Source of the DNA: JAXMHB01 sp046346965
GTDB taxonomy: Bacteria > Pseudomonadota > Gammaproteobacteria > Xanthomonadales > SZUA-5
Direction of reading: 5' to 3'
Assembly: GCA_046346965.1 (NCBI GenBank)
Contig: JAXMHB010000008.1
Location: 62,001-126,000 of the forward strand
DNA: 64,000 bases
In this document: piece by piece, positions 44,121 through 52,652 of the stretch
How positions within the stretch are numbered: position 1 is the first letter of the stretch
Layout of the letters: each line of letters begins with the position of its first letter
The notes under the pieces: model-generated
Told to the model about the DNA's origin: nothing
Database searches by the model: none
The model's input: the letters and a program-made list of their open reading frames with translations, nothing else
Program-made: the position numbers and the translations under genes

Positions 44121-44912
44121 ATGCCAAAGGAAACTACGGCCATTCTGGCCGCAAAACCGATCATCCCCTGGCCGGGCGGCAAGCGCCGTCTGGCCGCCAG
44201 GATTCTGGCGCTGATGCCGCCCCACAGCTGCTATGTGGAGCCGTTCGCGGGCGGCGCCGCGCTGCTGTTTGCTCGCGAGCCAGCGCCGGTGGAGGTGCTG
44301 AACGATGTCAACGGCGAGCTGGTCAACATGTACCGAGTGGTTCGCCACCACCTTGACGAGCTGGTCAAGCAGTTTCGGTGGGCGCTGGCCAGCCGGCGCA
44401 TGTTCGAGTGCGCGCAGATGGAGCGGCCCGAGACACTCACGGACGTGCAACGAGCCGCGCGCTTCCTGTTCCTGCAGCGCAGTTCGTTCGCCGGCAAAGT
44501 CAGCTCTCGGAGCTACGGCACCGCGACCACGGCGACGCCCCGCCTGAACCTGCTGCGCATCGAGGAGGAGCTGTCGGCCGCGCACCTAAGGCTGGCCGAG
44601 GTGTTCATCGAGTGTCTTCCCTGGCGCGAGTGCATCGAGCGGTACGACCGACCGCACACGCTTCACTACTGCGACCCGCCGTACTGGGACACTGAGGGTT
44701 ACGGCGTCGAGTTCGGCATCGAGCACTACCACGCGCTGGCCGACGTCATGCGCACTGCCAAGGGCAGAGTCATCGTGTCGATCAACGACCACCCGCTGAT
44801 GCGCGAGGTGTTCGGCGCGTTCCGGCACGAACAGCTGAACATCACCTACTCCATGGGCAATGCCAGCGGCCGAGGCGCGCCGAGGTCGGAGCTGATCGTG
44901 ATGTCGTGGTGA
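44121..44912 (+). CDS. DNA adenine methylase (Dam/D12 class), phage-borne
   Basis: 263 residues. N-terminal WPGGKRRLA and FAGGAALLF (SAM-binding motif I) and the catalytic YCDPPYW (motif IV, DPPY) identify a D12-class N6-adenine methyltransferase. The spacing is that of Dam-type enzymes; the target site cannot be told. In Mu the mom modification gene occupies a comparable right-end position, so this is probably an anti-restriction function. AGAGG precedes the ATG by 7 bases. Confidence 0.9.
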   Translation: MPKETTAILAAKPIIPWPGGKRRLAARILALMPPHSCYVEPFAGGAALLFAREPAPVEVLNDVNGELVNMYRVVRHHLDELVKQFRWALASRRMFECAQMERPETLTDVQRAARFLFLQRSSFAGKVSSRSYGTATTATPRLNLLRIEEELSAAHLRLAEVFIECLPWRECIERYDRPHTLHYCDPPYWDTEGYGVEFGIEHYHALADVMRTAKGRVIVSINDHPLMREVFGAFRHEQLNITYSMGNASGRGAPRSELIVMSW

Positions 44913-44976
44913 TGCGTTGAAGAGCGCTTTGACGTGCCTTCAGGCCTCGTTGAACGCGCCGGCAGCCAACGAAAAA

Positions 44977-44996
44977 GGGGCGCCTCTCGGCGCCCC
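44977..44996. terminator. GC-rich hairpin, probable terminator
   Basis: Perfect 8-bp stem GGGGCGCC / GGCGCCCC with a TCTC loop. A run of five A precedes it, so it reads as a classical terminator on the minus strand; on the plus strand it lacks a T tract. It lies 64 bases after the methylase stop and probably insulates prophage from host. Confidence 0.65.
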
Positions 44997-45439
44997 CGGC
45001 GAACGGTAGACGGTCGAACACGTCAATTCGATCGCGCGGTCCCGCGATTCCTAGTTGGAGGATCGCATTTTGCGCTTAAAAATTGACGCGTAAGTGGCAG
45101 ATGGTGATGTTTCAGGCCATGTGTCCCGTCTCTTCAACTCATGTGGCCGCTTACAATTGCCACCCAACTCCGGGAGCGGACCCCATCCCTCCCAGGGGCA
45201 TTGCGCACAGCGTGACCGCCTCGCGCCGCAAGTTAGCACAGCGTACGCGAATTGAGTCAGATCGCAGGCGGATCGCGCGCGCCGCGCAGCTACCCACCAG
45301 GGCCCTGGTCTCGCCGGCTGGCGGCGCTCATCATCGGGTGATCGTGGACGCGCGCCAGACCGGCGCGGTTTGCCAAGCTCAGGCGGTAACGAATGCGCTG
45401 ACGTGCGCGCATCGCTGGCAACAAGACCCAGGAGGAATC
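44997..45439. other. Non-coding stretch between prophage and chromosome
   Basis: No credible gene. The right phage terminus should lie here. AT-rich text around 45063-45090 (TTTTGCGCTTAAAAATTGACG) is the only departure from the local composition, but no inverted partner can be checked because the left end is missing. Confidence 0.5.
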
Positions 45440-45721
45440 GTGCGAGAACTGAGCGTGCTGATGCTGCTGGCCATCGTGGCGTCCAAGGCGATCGCCGGCG
45501 AGCCGTTGACGCACTGCACGGAAGCGGAGGAGGTTTTCTACGCCTGCGAGGTCGAAGGTAGCCAGAAGATCGTGTCGCTGTGCGGCCAAAGCGATGCGCA
45601 AGGTGCGCCACTTTGGGTGCAATATCGCTTTGGACGTACGCATCGTCAAGCCCGCGGGCTGCGGCAGGCCCGCGGGCGCCGTTTAGCCGGTCAGGCCCCC
45701 AGACTCAAGGAGGCGGTATGA
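45440..45721 (+). CDS. Short exported protein, probably truncated
   Basis: 93 residues from a GTG with a perfect GGAGGA site. Signal peptide RELSVLMLLAIVASKAIAGE, then a Cys-containing domain (LTHCTEAEEVFYACEVEGSQ; VSLCGQSDAQGAPLWVQYRF). After YRFGR the frame runs into a GC-rich inverted repeat (45650-45677, GCCCGCGGGC twice) and becomes an Arg/Ala tail, so the C-terminal part is probably lost. Similar secreted proteins of this order are, from memory, longer. Confidence 0.6.
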   Translation: MRELSVLMLLAIVASKAIAGEPLTHCTEAEEVFYACEVEGSQKIVSLCGQSDAQGAPLWVQYRFGRTHRQARGLRQARGRRLAGQAPRLKEAV

Positions 45722-46170
45722 GCATTCATTACGAGCACAGTGTGACGGTACAGAGCACGCCCGCTCTGGCGTTCGCGGCGATCGACGATCTGCCGCTGAC
45801 CGCACAATGGCTGCCGCCCTGCGTCAGCTTGACCAAAGTCGGTGTCGGGCCGAATGCGCCGGGAGATTTGCTTCGATACATGTACCGACAAGGTGGTCGC
45901 GAGCAGGTGATGGACGGGCAGATTCTGGATCGAGTCCCTGGTCAGCGCTTGCATTGCCGGTACGCCGACCGGACCTTCGAGGTGCTGGTCGATTTGCAGG
46001 TCGCACCCTTGCCGGCAGGCGCCCGGATCACGCACCGCGTCACCATCATTCCGGCCACGCTGGTGGGCAGGCTGATGCAACCTTTGATCCGTCTGGGCCT
46101 CGGCAAACAAACCCGCGATGCAGCCACCAACTTGAAGAGGCTGCTGGAGTCGACGCCGGGCTGCACGTGA
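45718..46170 (+). CDS. SRPBCC-fold protein
   Basis: 150 residues. MSIHYEHSVTVQSTPALAFA and LPLTAQWLPPCVSLTKVG are the START/polyketide-cyclase-like opening; the C-terminal helix is PLIRLGLGKQTRDAATNLKR. Such proteins bind hydrophobic ligands. The ATG at 45718 has AGGAGGCGG just upstream and overlaps the previous stop. Confidence 0.75.
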   Translation: MSIHYEHSVTVQSTPALAFAAIDDLPLTAQWLPPCVSLTKVGVGPNAPGDLLRYMYRQGGREQVMDGQILDRVPGQRLHCRYADRTFEVLVDLQVAPLPAGARITHRVTIIPATLVGRLMQPLIRLGLGKQTRDAATNLKRLLESTPGCT

Positions 46171-46194
46171 CGTCGTCGGATCGAGGGAATCCAA

Positions 46195-46377
46195 GTGTTC
46201 AAGGGAATCGGTGTGTTACTGGCGCTGTACGTGGTCTTTGCGGTGCTCAGCGGCCGCGTCTACGCCAAAGCCGGGATGGCCGGGGAGCAGGTCCATCGTC
46301 AGACCTCGCCTGCCTACTACTGGGTGGTGATCGCCATCTACGCCGGGCTAAGTGTGGCCCTGTGCACGGTGTTCTGA
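46195..46377 (+). CDS. Small two-helix membrane protein
   Basis: 60 residues from a GTG. Two hydrophobic segments (GIGVLLALYVVFAVLSG and YYWVVIAIYAGLSVALCTVF) flank a polar loop. No family recognised. It follows the SRPBCC gene by 24 bases. Confidence 0.5.
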   Translation: MFKGIGVLLALYVVFAVLSGRVYAKAGMAGEQVHRQTSPAYYWVVIAIYAGLSVALCTVF

Positions 46378-46472
46378 GACTCGCCATCCCGGCCAGGCCC
46401 ATTGCATGGCAGGGGCAGACTGCGCTGTAGTGGCGGCGGTTCAAGCCATGCGCCCTGCCCTGAGACGCCACG

Positions 46473-46862
46473 ATGGCTTTGGATCCTGAGCACGCGTATG
46501 TGCACCTGGCTGCGGACGGGCACGGCGTGGTGACGCCGGGCGGCGCAGCGTTCTGGCAGTTGCCGCCAGCCGAGCTGGCGCGCTTCGAACAGGGCTGGCT
46601 GGTCAGCGAGTTTGTCTGCTCGGCAGATTGGGGCACCTGGGAAATGCATCCCTGCGGGGACGAGTTCGTGTACCTGCTGAGCGGCGATGTGGAACTGCGC
46701 TGGGAAACCGCGGAAGGCCTGCACCACGAGCGCCTGACCGGCCGCGGCGCGACACTGATTCCGCGCGGGCTGTGGCACACAGCCAGGGTCTACGTCCCCA
46801 GCCGCCTGCTGTTCATCACCCGTGGCGAGGGCACCCAGCATCGGGCGGTGGGTGAGTCCTGA
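46473..46862 (+). CDS. Cupin-domain protein
   Basis: 129 residues. The cupin block is MHPCGDEFVYLLSGDVELRW, with second motif PRGLWHTARV. One His of the usual cupin 1 triad is replaced by Cys (HPCGDE), so metal binding may be altered. Substrate unknown. Confidence 0.75.
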   Translation: MALDPEHAYVHLAADGHGVVTPGGAAFWQLPPAELARFEQGWLVSEFVCSADWGTWEMHPCGDEFVYLLSGDVELRWETAEGLHHERLTGRGATLIPRGLWHTARVYVPSRLLFITRGEGTQHRAVGES

Positions 46863-47026
46863 GGCGAGAGCGGTCCGCCACGCGGACGTCGCCGCCCGCG
46901 TCCGTACCACGCTGCAAGTCGCCATCGGCGCTGCCACACTGACCGTCACCAGTGTCCGATTACGCGTAAGCATGCGCATGGAGTCCAGCACGCTGCGTTG
47001 ACTCACCCAATCAGGAGCAGAGACCG

Positions 47027-47920
47027 ATGAAACCCAAGCTCAGCGTGGCATTGCTGCTGATGGCGGCAGGCGGTGGCGCGTTGGCCACCATTCCCAGCGT
47101 GCGCAACGCTGCCTGGCAGCAGTTGCGCAGCATTGCTGCGCCACTGTTTGCTCAGGGCGACGCCACTGATGCGCGATTCGACGACTTCTACGCCGACATG
47201 GTTGAACGCCTGCCGCCTCAAGCGCGCGCCGAGCGGGCGCTGGAGCTGGTGCTGAATCGCTCGCTCGGCGCCGCCGAGTACGTCACCGCCAACGCGGCGA
47301 GTTGGTCCGGTGCGATCGAGGCCACACCCCAGCTGCAGAGTTTGGTGCGGGCGGCACTGGATGCGCCGCGGATCGAGACGCGAATGGCGGCATTCGAGGT
47401 GTTTCTGGCCGCGTACGGGCTGGAGAAGTCGGTCGCACAGGCGGACCAACTGCACGCGCGCTGGACGCGCAATCCGGCGCAGAACGGTCCGTGGGCAATG
47501 TGGAGTCTGGCCATGCTGGCAGCGCGCGGCGTGGATCGAGAACGCACCTATCACGCGCTGCGTGCTGCCCTCGACGAGTCCGATGTGTCGCTGCGCAGGG
47601 CCGCAGTGGATGCCTTTGCCCGGATGGGCGGCGCCGAAACCATCGACCCGCTGCTGAGCGTAGCCGCCTCTGATCCCTCGCCAATCGTCCGCGAGCGGGC
47701 CTTCTGCGCGCTGGCCTCAAGCGGCACTTTGTTGATGGCCGAACGCTATCAGGCGATCCCCGGTCTGCTGCACATTGCCGATGTTTCGAGCTCAGACGCG
47801 CAGAACCGCGCCTGGAGCTATCAGGCGCTGACCGAAATCTCGGGCTTGTACGATGTGCCCGCCGATACCGCCGTGTGGCGCGAGCGGCTGGACGCCGTGG
47901 GCCTGCTGACTGCGCAATGA
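47027..47920 (+). CDS. HEAT-repeat protein, exported or membrane-anchored
   Basis: 297 residues. An N-terminal hydrophobic helix (LSVALLLMAAGGGALATI) is followed by alpha-alpha repeats typical of HEAT proteins (TYHALRAALDESDVSLRRAA, DPLLSVAASDPSPIVRERAF). Likely a periplasmic scaffold; no partner is evident. Confidence 0.65.
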   Translation: MKPKLSVALLLMAAGGGALATIPSVRNAAWQQLRSIAAPLFAQGDATDARFDDFYADMVERLPPQARAERALELVLNRSLGAAEYVTANAASWSGAIEATPQLQSLVRAALDAPRIETRMAAFEVFLAAYGLEKSVAQADQLHARWTRNPAQNGPWAMWSLAMLAARGVDRERTYHALRAALDESDVSLRRAAVDAFARMGGAETIDPLLSVAASDPSPIVRERAFCALASSGTLLMAERYQAIPGLLHIADVSSSDAQNRAWSYQALTEISGLYDVPADTAVWRERLDAVGLLTAQ

Positions 47921-47941
47921 GCGCCTACCGCCCGCCCCCGC

Positions 47942-48442
47942 CTAGCGCTGCTCCCGCGCCCATGCCGCGTCGATTTGCTGGCGCGCCAGCGCATTGGCAT
48001 TTGGCGTCGTACGCACATCAATGCTGGACTGAAAACCCATCAGCCGATTGACGCCGCGGATTTCCAGCGTTTGCGCTTTGCCTCGATGTGCGCTGCCGTC
48101 GTCGGCCCATTCGATCGGCGTGCTGCGCACGATCAGGGCGATCGGCAGCTCGCCAGCGAGCCGCCACTCGATCACGCCGCGCTCGGTGTCGATGCCGAGG
48201 ATCCCGTCGATCGGCTGCTCCACGCCCTGAGTGTCCATGACCGCATTCAGCGCGGCATCGGCGGCGCTGAAGTCGATCCGCACGACCAGCTCGTCCGGCC
48301 CTTTGCAGGCCCAGGACTCATCCCCGCCCTCCACCGTCGGCAGCGCCTCGCAGCTGTCGGCCAGGCGGGTGTACACGCTATCCAGATGCGTCTCGGGTGC
48401 AGCCGGGTGCATCGCCAGCAGCAGCAATAGCCAGGGTGTCAT
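47942..48442 (-). CDS. Exported protein of unknown function
   Basis: 166 residues with a signal peptide (MTPWLLLLLAMHPAAPE) and two Cys (SCEALPTVEGGDESWACKG) that could form a disulfide. The rest is mixed alpha/beta, no family seen. Convergent with the HEAT-repeat gene. Confidence 0.6.
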   Translation of the reverse strand: MTPWLLLLLAMHPAAPETHLDSVYTRLADSCEALPTVEGGDESWACKGPDELVVRIDFSAADAALNAVMDTQGVEQPIDGILGIDTERGVIEWRLAGELPIALIVRSTPIEWADDGSAHRGKAQTLEIRGVNRLMGFQSSIDVRTTPNANALARQQIDAAWAREQR

Positions 48443-48586
48443 CGGCGCCGCACCTGATCGGTCTAGACCGGTTTAGCATGCCATGCGGCGACCGCTGCTG
48501 CCGCAGACGCCGACCGGCCGCGTGCCGAGCCGCATGACGCCGTGCAACGGGCGGTTGCCCAAGCCCAATCAACGGGAGATCCAGGC

Positions 48587-48997
48587 ATGCATGAGCAAGG
48601 TTACCGACTGCAGAGCGAGTTGTTCACGCCTGAGGCGGGTGAGGACGCGGAGACCAATCCCGGCGTTTACGGCAAGGCGCTGGCGCGCTGGATCGCCGAT
48701 GGCTTGCAGCGCCGCGGGGTGGCGGTGGCGGGCGTGGTCGCCGAGGATTGGGGCTGGTGTGTGCTGCTGGCCAGCCGACCCTACCGGCTGTGGATAGGCT
48801 GCGGGAATGTGCAGGAGGAACCCTCGCCCGATCGCTGGACCTGGTACTGCAGCGTGCACAGCGAGGTGCCGTTCTGGACCTTCTGGGTGAAGTGGACGCA
48901 GGCGGCGCAGATACAGGCGCAGGTGGCGCAGATCGATCAACTGCTGGCGGCGATGATCGCCGAGGAGCCGCGCATTCAGCGGGTCGCGGAGGACTGA
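48587..48997 (+). CDS. Conserved-looking small protein, function unknown
   Basis: 136 residues, Trp-rich in the middle (VVAEDWGWCVLLASRPYRLW; VPFWTFWVKWTQ). The ATG at 48587 has GGGAG upstream and is preferred over the upstream in-frame ATG. It resembles small proteins with an immunity-protein-like mixed fold, but I cannot assign a family. Confidence 0.6.
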   Translation: MHEQGYRLQSELFTPEAGEDAETNPGVYGKALARWIADGLQRRGVAVAGVVAEDWGWCVLLASRPYRLWIGCGNVQEEPSPDRWTWYCSVHSEVPFWTFWVKWTQAAQIQAQVAQIDQLLAAMIAEEPRIQRVAED

Positions 48998-49164
48998 CGG
49001 GCGGGCCGCGACGCCCGGCGCGCGTACGAAATCGAACACGGTGCGCGATTTCGTGACGCGGATTGGCGCCGTCCGCCGCCGCCATCGCGGACTCGGCCGG
49101 GGCTGCTGGCCCGGCCCGGTTCTTGCTGAGGCCGCGAGACCTCTGTGATCACAGGATCTTCACC

Positions 49165-51558
49165 ATGCTGACCGAGCTCTCGCAGCAGATCTGGCTCAGT
49201 GCGCGCGGACTGTGTCGGCGCTGGTCTTTTGCGCTGCTCGCGCTGCTGTCGCTGAGCCTCGGTATCGGCGCCGCGGTGTCGATCTATGCGGTGGTCGACG
49301 CGGTGCTGCTGCAACCCCTGCCCTACCCGCAAGCCGATCGCCTGGTGCAGATCGAGGAAGTCGATGACCAGGGGCAGCGCATGCCCTTGGCGCAACCCAA
49401 TCTGGACGATCTGCGCGCGCGCCATCGCGGCTTGGCCGCGGTGGCCGAGTACAACGGCGGCGTGACCACGGTGGCCTCGGGGAATCAGGCCGCGCGTACC
49501 GGCGTCTATCTGGTCGGCGTGGAGTTTGCGCAGGTACTGGGCGTGGCGCCGCAGATCGGCGCCGGCCTGGCGCAGGAGGCACTACCGGGCGCGCTGGTGA
49601 GTCATCGCTACTGGCAGCAGACGCTGGGCGCGCCGGCCGGTCTGGACGGCCGCACGGTCAGTGCGTTTGGGATGACGATGCCGATCGTCGGCGTGATGCC
49701 GGAGGGCTTTGCCTTTCCCGAAGGCGCCGAGGTGTGGATGGATGCGCGCGTGATCCCGCCGTCGGACTCGCGCAGCGCGCACAACTGGTCGGTCATCGCG
49801 CGGCTGCGCGAGGGCGTGAGCGCGGAACAGGCGCAGGCGGATGCGCGCGCGGTCGGCGCCGCGTTGAAGCAGGAGCACGGCCGCGAGGTCGATCTGAGCG
49901 CCTTTGCGCTGACCGATCTGCGCACGGCGATGGTCGGCTCGGTGAGCGCCGCGCTGTGGGTCTTGCTGGCCGGCGTGAGCTTTCTGCTGCTGATCGCCGC
50001 CACCAACGTGACCAATCTGTTCCTGGCGCAGGCGTTGGCCCGACGCCAGGAGTTGGCGGTGCGCGATGCGCTCGGTGCCGGGTCGGCGCGCATTCTGGGC
50101 CAGTTCGTGCTTGAGAGCGTGTTGCTGGGCCTGGGCGGCATGCTGCTCGGCCTGTTGGCCGCGCAAACGACGCTCAGCCTGCTGGCGCAAACGGTGGTCG
50201 ACGTCCTGCCGCGCACTCAAGACCTGCATGTGAGCGCGCGAGTGATCGGGCTGACCGTGGTCGGCACTTTGCTGGTCAGCACGCTGATCGGCTGGATCGC
50301 GGCGCGCGGCGGCCATGGCGTGATCGCCGCCAGCTTGAAGGAAGGCGGCCGCAGCAGCAGCGCCGGACTGGCCACCGCCCGCGTGCGTCAGGGTCTGGTG
50401 GTGCTGCAGGGCGCGCTGACGGTGGTGCTGCTGGTGGCCGCCGGCCTGCTGGCCCGCAGCTTCATCGGCCTGCTGCAGCAGAATCCCGGCTTCCAGCCGG
50501 AAGGCGCGCTGACCGTCAGTCTGACCTTGGATGCGCCGGAAGGCGCTGAGGGCGATGCCCAGGTGGTCGGACGCCTCGGCGGCCTGATCAGCGCCATTGC
50601 CGGCATTCCCGGCGTGCAGGCGGTCGGCGGCAGCAATGGTTTGCCGCTGTCGGGCGATGGCAGCAATGGCTCCTTCTTCGATGAGCACGCCGATTTTGCC
50701 GGCCAGCCCGAGCCGCTTGGCTATGCCGAGTTCCGCGTCGCCAGCGCCGGCTATCTGGATGCGCTGGGCATGACGCTGCTGCGCGGGCGCGACTTCGCCA
50801 GCACCGACCAGCCCGGCAGCCCGCACGTGGCGCTGGTCAGCCGCAGCCTGGCCGACAGCACCTGGCCCGGCCGCGATCCGATCGGCCAGCGACTGCAGTT
50901 CGGCAATATGGACGGCAATCTGGAAGTGCTGACGGTGATCGGCGTGGTCGCGGATGTGCATGAGCAATCGATCGAGCGCGTCGACCACGGCAGTGTCTAC
51001 GTCAACTACGCGCAGCGGCCGGCGCGTGCGCGCGACTTCAATCTGGTGGTGCGCGCGGCGGATCTGGCCGGCGTCAGCGTGGCGCTGCGGCAACTGCTGG
51101 CAAGCAGCGCGGCGGATATCCCGGTGCGCTTCAGCAGCCTCGCCGATGTCTATCGCGACTCGATCAGCCGGCAGCGCTTCTCGCTGCATCTGTTCGGCGC
51201 CTTTGCGGTGGTCGCACTGGCGCTGGCAGCCACCGGCTTGTACGGGCTGATGGCCTTCCTGGTGGCCCAGCGCCAGAGCGAGATCGCCGTGCGGCTGGCG
51301 CTCGGCGCTTCACCGGCGGGCGTGCTGGCGCTGGTGCTGCGCCAGGGCGTGCTGCTGCAGTCGCTGGCGCTGCTGCTCGGATTGCTGCTGGCGCTGGCCT
51401 TGACGCGCCTGATGGTCAGCTTGCTGTTTGGCGTGCAGGCCTTCGATCCGCTGACCTACGGCGGCGTGTCAGCCTTGTTGATCGGGGTGACGCTGGCGGC
51501 TTGCTGGCTGCCCGCGCGCCGCGCCGCCACGGTAACGCCGCGCCAGGTGCTGAGTTAG
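49165..51558 (+). CDS. MacB/FtsX-type ABC permease (ADOP-like)
   Basis: 797 residues. Hydrophobic helix at ~20-42, a large periplasmic domain (~43-265), three helices (~270-395), a second FtsX-like half with periplasmic domain (~440-680) and three final helices. This duplicated permease layout without an ATPase is the ADOP type. It needs a partner ATPase not encoded here. The ATG at 49165 (MLTELSQQIW) is chosen because upstream codons look non-coding. Confidence 0.85.
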   Translation: MLTELSQQIWLSARGLCRRWSFALLALLSLSLGIGAAVSIYAVVDAVLLQPLPYPQADRLVQIEEVDDQGQRMPLAQPNLDDLRARHRGLAAVAEYNGGVTTVASGNQAARTGVYLVGVEFAQVLGVAPQIGAGLAQEALPGALVSHRYWQQTLGAPAGLDGRTVSAFGMTMPIVGVMPEGFAFPEGAEVWMDARVIPPSDSRSAHNWSVIARLREGVSAEQAQADARAVGAALKQEHGREVDLSAFALTDLRTAMVGSVSAALWVLLAGVSFLLLIAATNVTNLFLAQALARRQELAVRDALGAGSARILGQFVLESVLLGLGGMLLGLLAAQTTLSLLAQTVVDVLPRTQDLHVSARVIGLTVVGTLLVSTLIGWIAARGGHGVIAASLKEGGRSSSAGLATARVRQGLVVLQGALTVVLLVAAGLLARSFIGLLQQNPGFQPEGALTVSLTLDAPEGAEGDAQVVGRLGGLISAIAGIPGVQAVGGSNGLPLSGDGSNGSFFDEHADFAGQPEPLGYAEFRVASAGYLDALGMTLLRGRDFASTDQPGSPHVALVSRSLADSTWPGRDPIGQRLQFGNMDGNLEVLTVIGVVADVHEQSIERVDHGSVYVNYAQRPARARDFNLVVRAADLAGVSVALRQLLASSAADIPVRFSSLADVYRDSISRQRFSLHLFGAFAVVALALAATGLYGLMAFLVAQRQSEIAVRLALGASPAGVLALVLRQGVLLQSLALLLGLLLALALTRLMVSLLFGVQAFDPLTYGGVSALLIGVTLAACWLPARRAATVTPRQVLS

Positions 51559-51581
51559 GGCAGCGCTTGCCAGGTGCGGAA

Positions 51582-51770
51582 GAGCAACAGCGGGGCGAGG
51601 GTCAGGGGGCGGGGGACCAGGCATGCGGCGACTGCGTTGCGCTGTCGCCGGTTTGCTGATCGCGTCAGCGCGCTAGAGGCGAGGCGGCCTGCGGCGCGAG
51701 CCGTCAGCCCCTACACTCGCTGGAGACCGATGCAGCCGCCGTCGCCGCCGCGATACGTGTTCAGGGCTTC
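51582..51770. repeat. Dispersed intergenic repeat, copy 1 (partner at 58475-58625)
   Basis: Shares the order GCGGGGCGAGGGTCAGGGG, GGGGACCAG, CGGCGACTGCG, GCTGTCGCC, GTTTGC and GACCGATGCAGCCGCCGTC with 58475-58625. It occupies most of the gap between the permease and the next gene. Confidence 0.75.
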
Positions 51771-51808
51771 CGTGGTCGTGGCATGCTGTTCGCAGTTCAA
51801 CACTGCGG

Positions 51809-52228
51809 ATGGTGCCCATGAAGATCACGGTGGAAGCTCTGGTGCGCGCGCCGCTGGCGGAGGTCTGGCGCTGCTGGATCTCGCCCGCGGAGATCGTCCA
51901 GTGGAACGCGGCCTCGGATGACTGGCACACGCCGAGCGCCAGCGTCGATTTGCGCCCGGGCGGGCGCTTCTGCTCGCGCATGGAGGCGCGCGACGGCAGC
52001 ATGGGCTTCGATTTTGAAGGCACCTATACCCAGGTGCTCGATCAGCAGTTGATCGAGTGCGAGTTCGGTGGCCGCAGCTTGCAGGTCGAGTTCATCGCCA
52101 GCGCCGAGGGCGTGCGTGTGCGCGAGACCTTCGACGCCGAACAGACACACTCGATCGAGGCGCAGCGGAGTGGCTGGCAGGCCATCCTCGATCGCTTCGC
52201 GCGCCACGTCGAAAGCCGCGCACGCTGA
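51809..52228 (+). CDS. SRPBCC / AHSA1-like protein
   Basis: 139 residues. The opening VEALVRAPLAEVWRCWISPA and SVDLRPGGRFCSRMEARDGS are characteristic of AHSA1-type domains, as is the final ERFAxHVE-like helix. Usually linked to ArsR regulators; none is adjacent. It sits 7 bases upstream of a VOC gene and probably shares its transcript. Confidence 0.82.
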   Translation: MVPMKITVEALVRAPLAEVWRCWISPAEIVQWNAASDDWHTPSASVDLRPGGRFCSRMEARDGSMGFDFEGTYTQVLDQQLIECEFGGRSLQVEFIASAEGVRVRETFDAEQTHSIEAQRSGWQAILDRFARHVESRAR

Positions 52229-52235
52229 GCGCGCC

Positions 52236-52637
52236 ATGGCACACGCGATCTACATCAACCTGCCGGTGGCCGACCTTGCCGGCGCGATGCGCTTTTATCA
52301 GGCGCTCGGCTTTGCGTCAGATCCGCAGTTCAGCGGCGCGGATGGCGGATGCATCACGATCAGCGAGGGCATCCGCTTGATGCTGTGCCCGCATGAGAAG
52401 TTTCGCAGCTTCACGCCCAAAGCCATTTGCGACACCCGTCAGGCGGTCGAGATGCTGCTCAATCTGCAGTGTGACAGCCGCGCAGAGGTCGACCAGCTGG
52501 TCGCGCGGGCGCTCGCCGCGGGCGGCTCCACCTACGATCAGCCCGAGGATCTGGGCTTCATGTACAGCCACAGTTTCGTCGACCCCGACGGCCATGGCTG
52601 GGGCCTGTTTAGCCTGACCTCGGCGCCGCCAACTTGA
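52236..52637 (+). CDS. VOC-family (glyoxalase-like) protein
   Basis: 133 residues. IYINLPVADLAGAMRFYQAL and FVDPDGHGWGLF are the two betaalphabetabetabeta signatures. The family includes lactoylglutathione lyases and resistance dioxygenase-like proteins; specificity is unknown. Confidence 0.85.
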   Translation: MAHAIYINLPVADLAGAMRFYQALGFASDPQFSGADGGCITISEGIRLMLCPHEKFRSFTPKAICDTRQAVEMLLNLQCDSRAEVDQLVARALAAGGSTYDQPEDLGFMYSHSFVDPDGHGWGLFSLTSAPPT

Positions 52638-52652
52638 TGCAGGAGACCTGCG

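Larger units (their letters stand above)
22662..44996 (+). mobile_element. Right half of a Mu-like (B3/D3112-type) prophage, truncated
   Basis: Gene order (terminase, gp29 portal, gpF, gpG, protease/scaffold, gpT, gp36, gp37) is that of transposable Mu-like phages. The tail genes (tube, overlapping chaperones, long tape measure, no sheath) are of siphovirus type, as in B3 and D3112. No transposase A/B, repressor, lysis genes or terminase ATPase are present. The left break is at RAYT copy E. The right end is taken provisionally at the hairpin near 44996; no convincing phage terminus was found. Confidence 0.85.

Noticed and set aside
45063..45090. AT-rich stretch as the Mu-type right end of the prophage
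   Set aside because: No TG...CA terminus or repeated transposase-binding motif could be shown, and the left end is missing, so no inverted match or target duplication can be tested.
45083..45721. A 212-residue protein upstream-extended from the signal-peptide gene
   Set aside because: The first ~119 codons are Arg/Pro-rich non-coding-like text; the GTG at 45440 with a perfect ribosome site and signal peptide is the better start.
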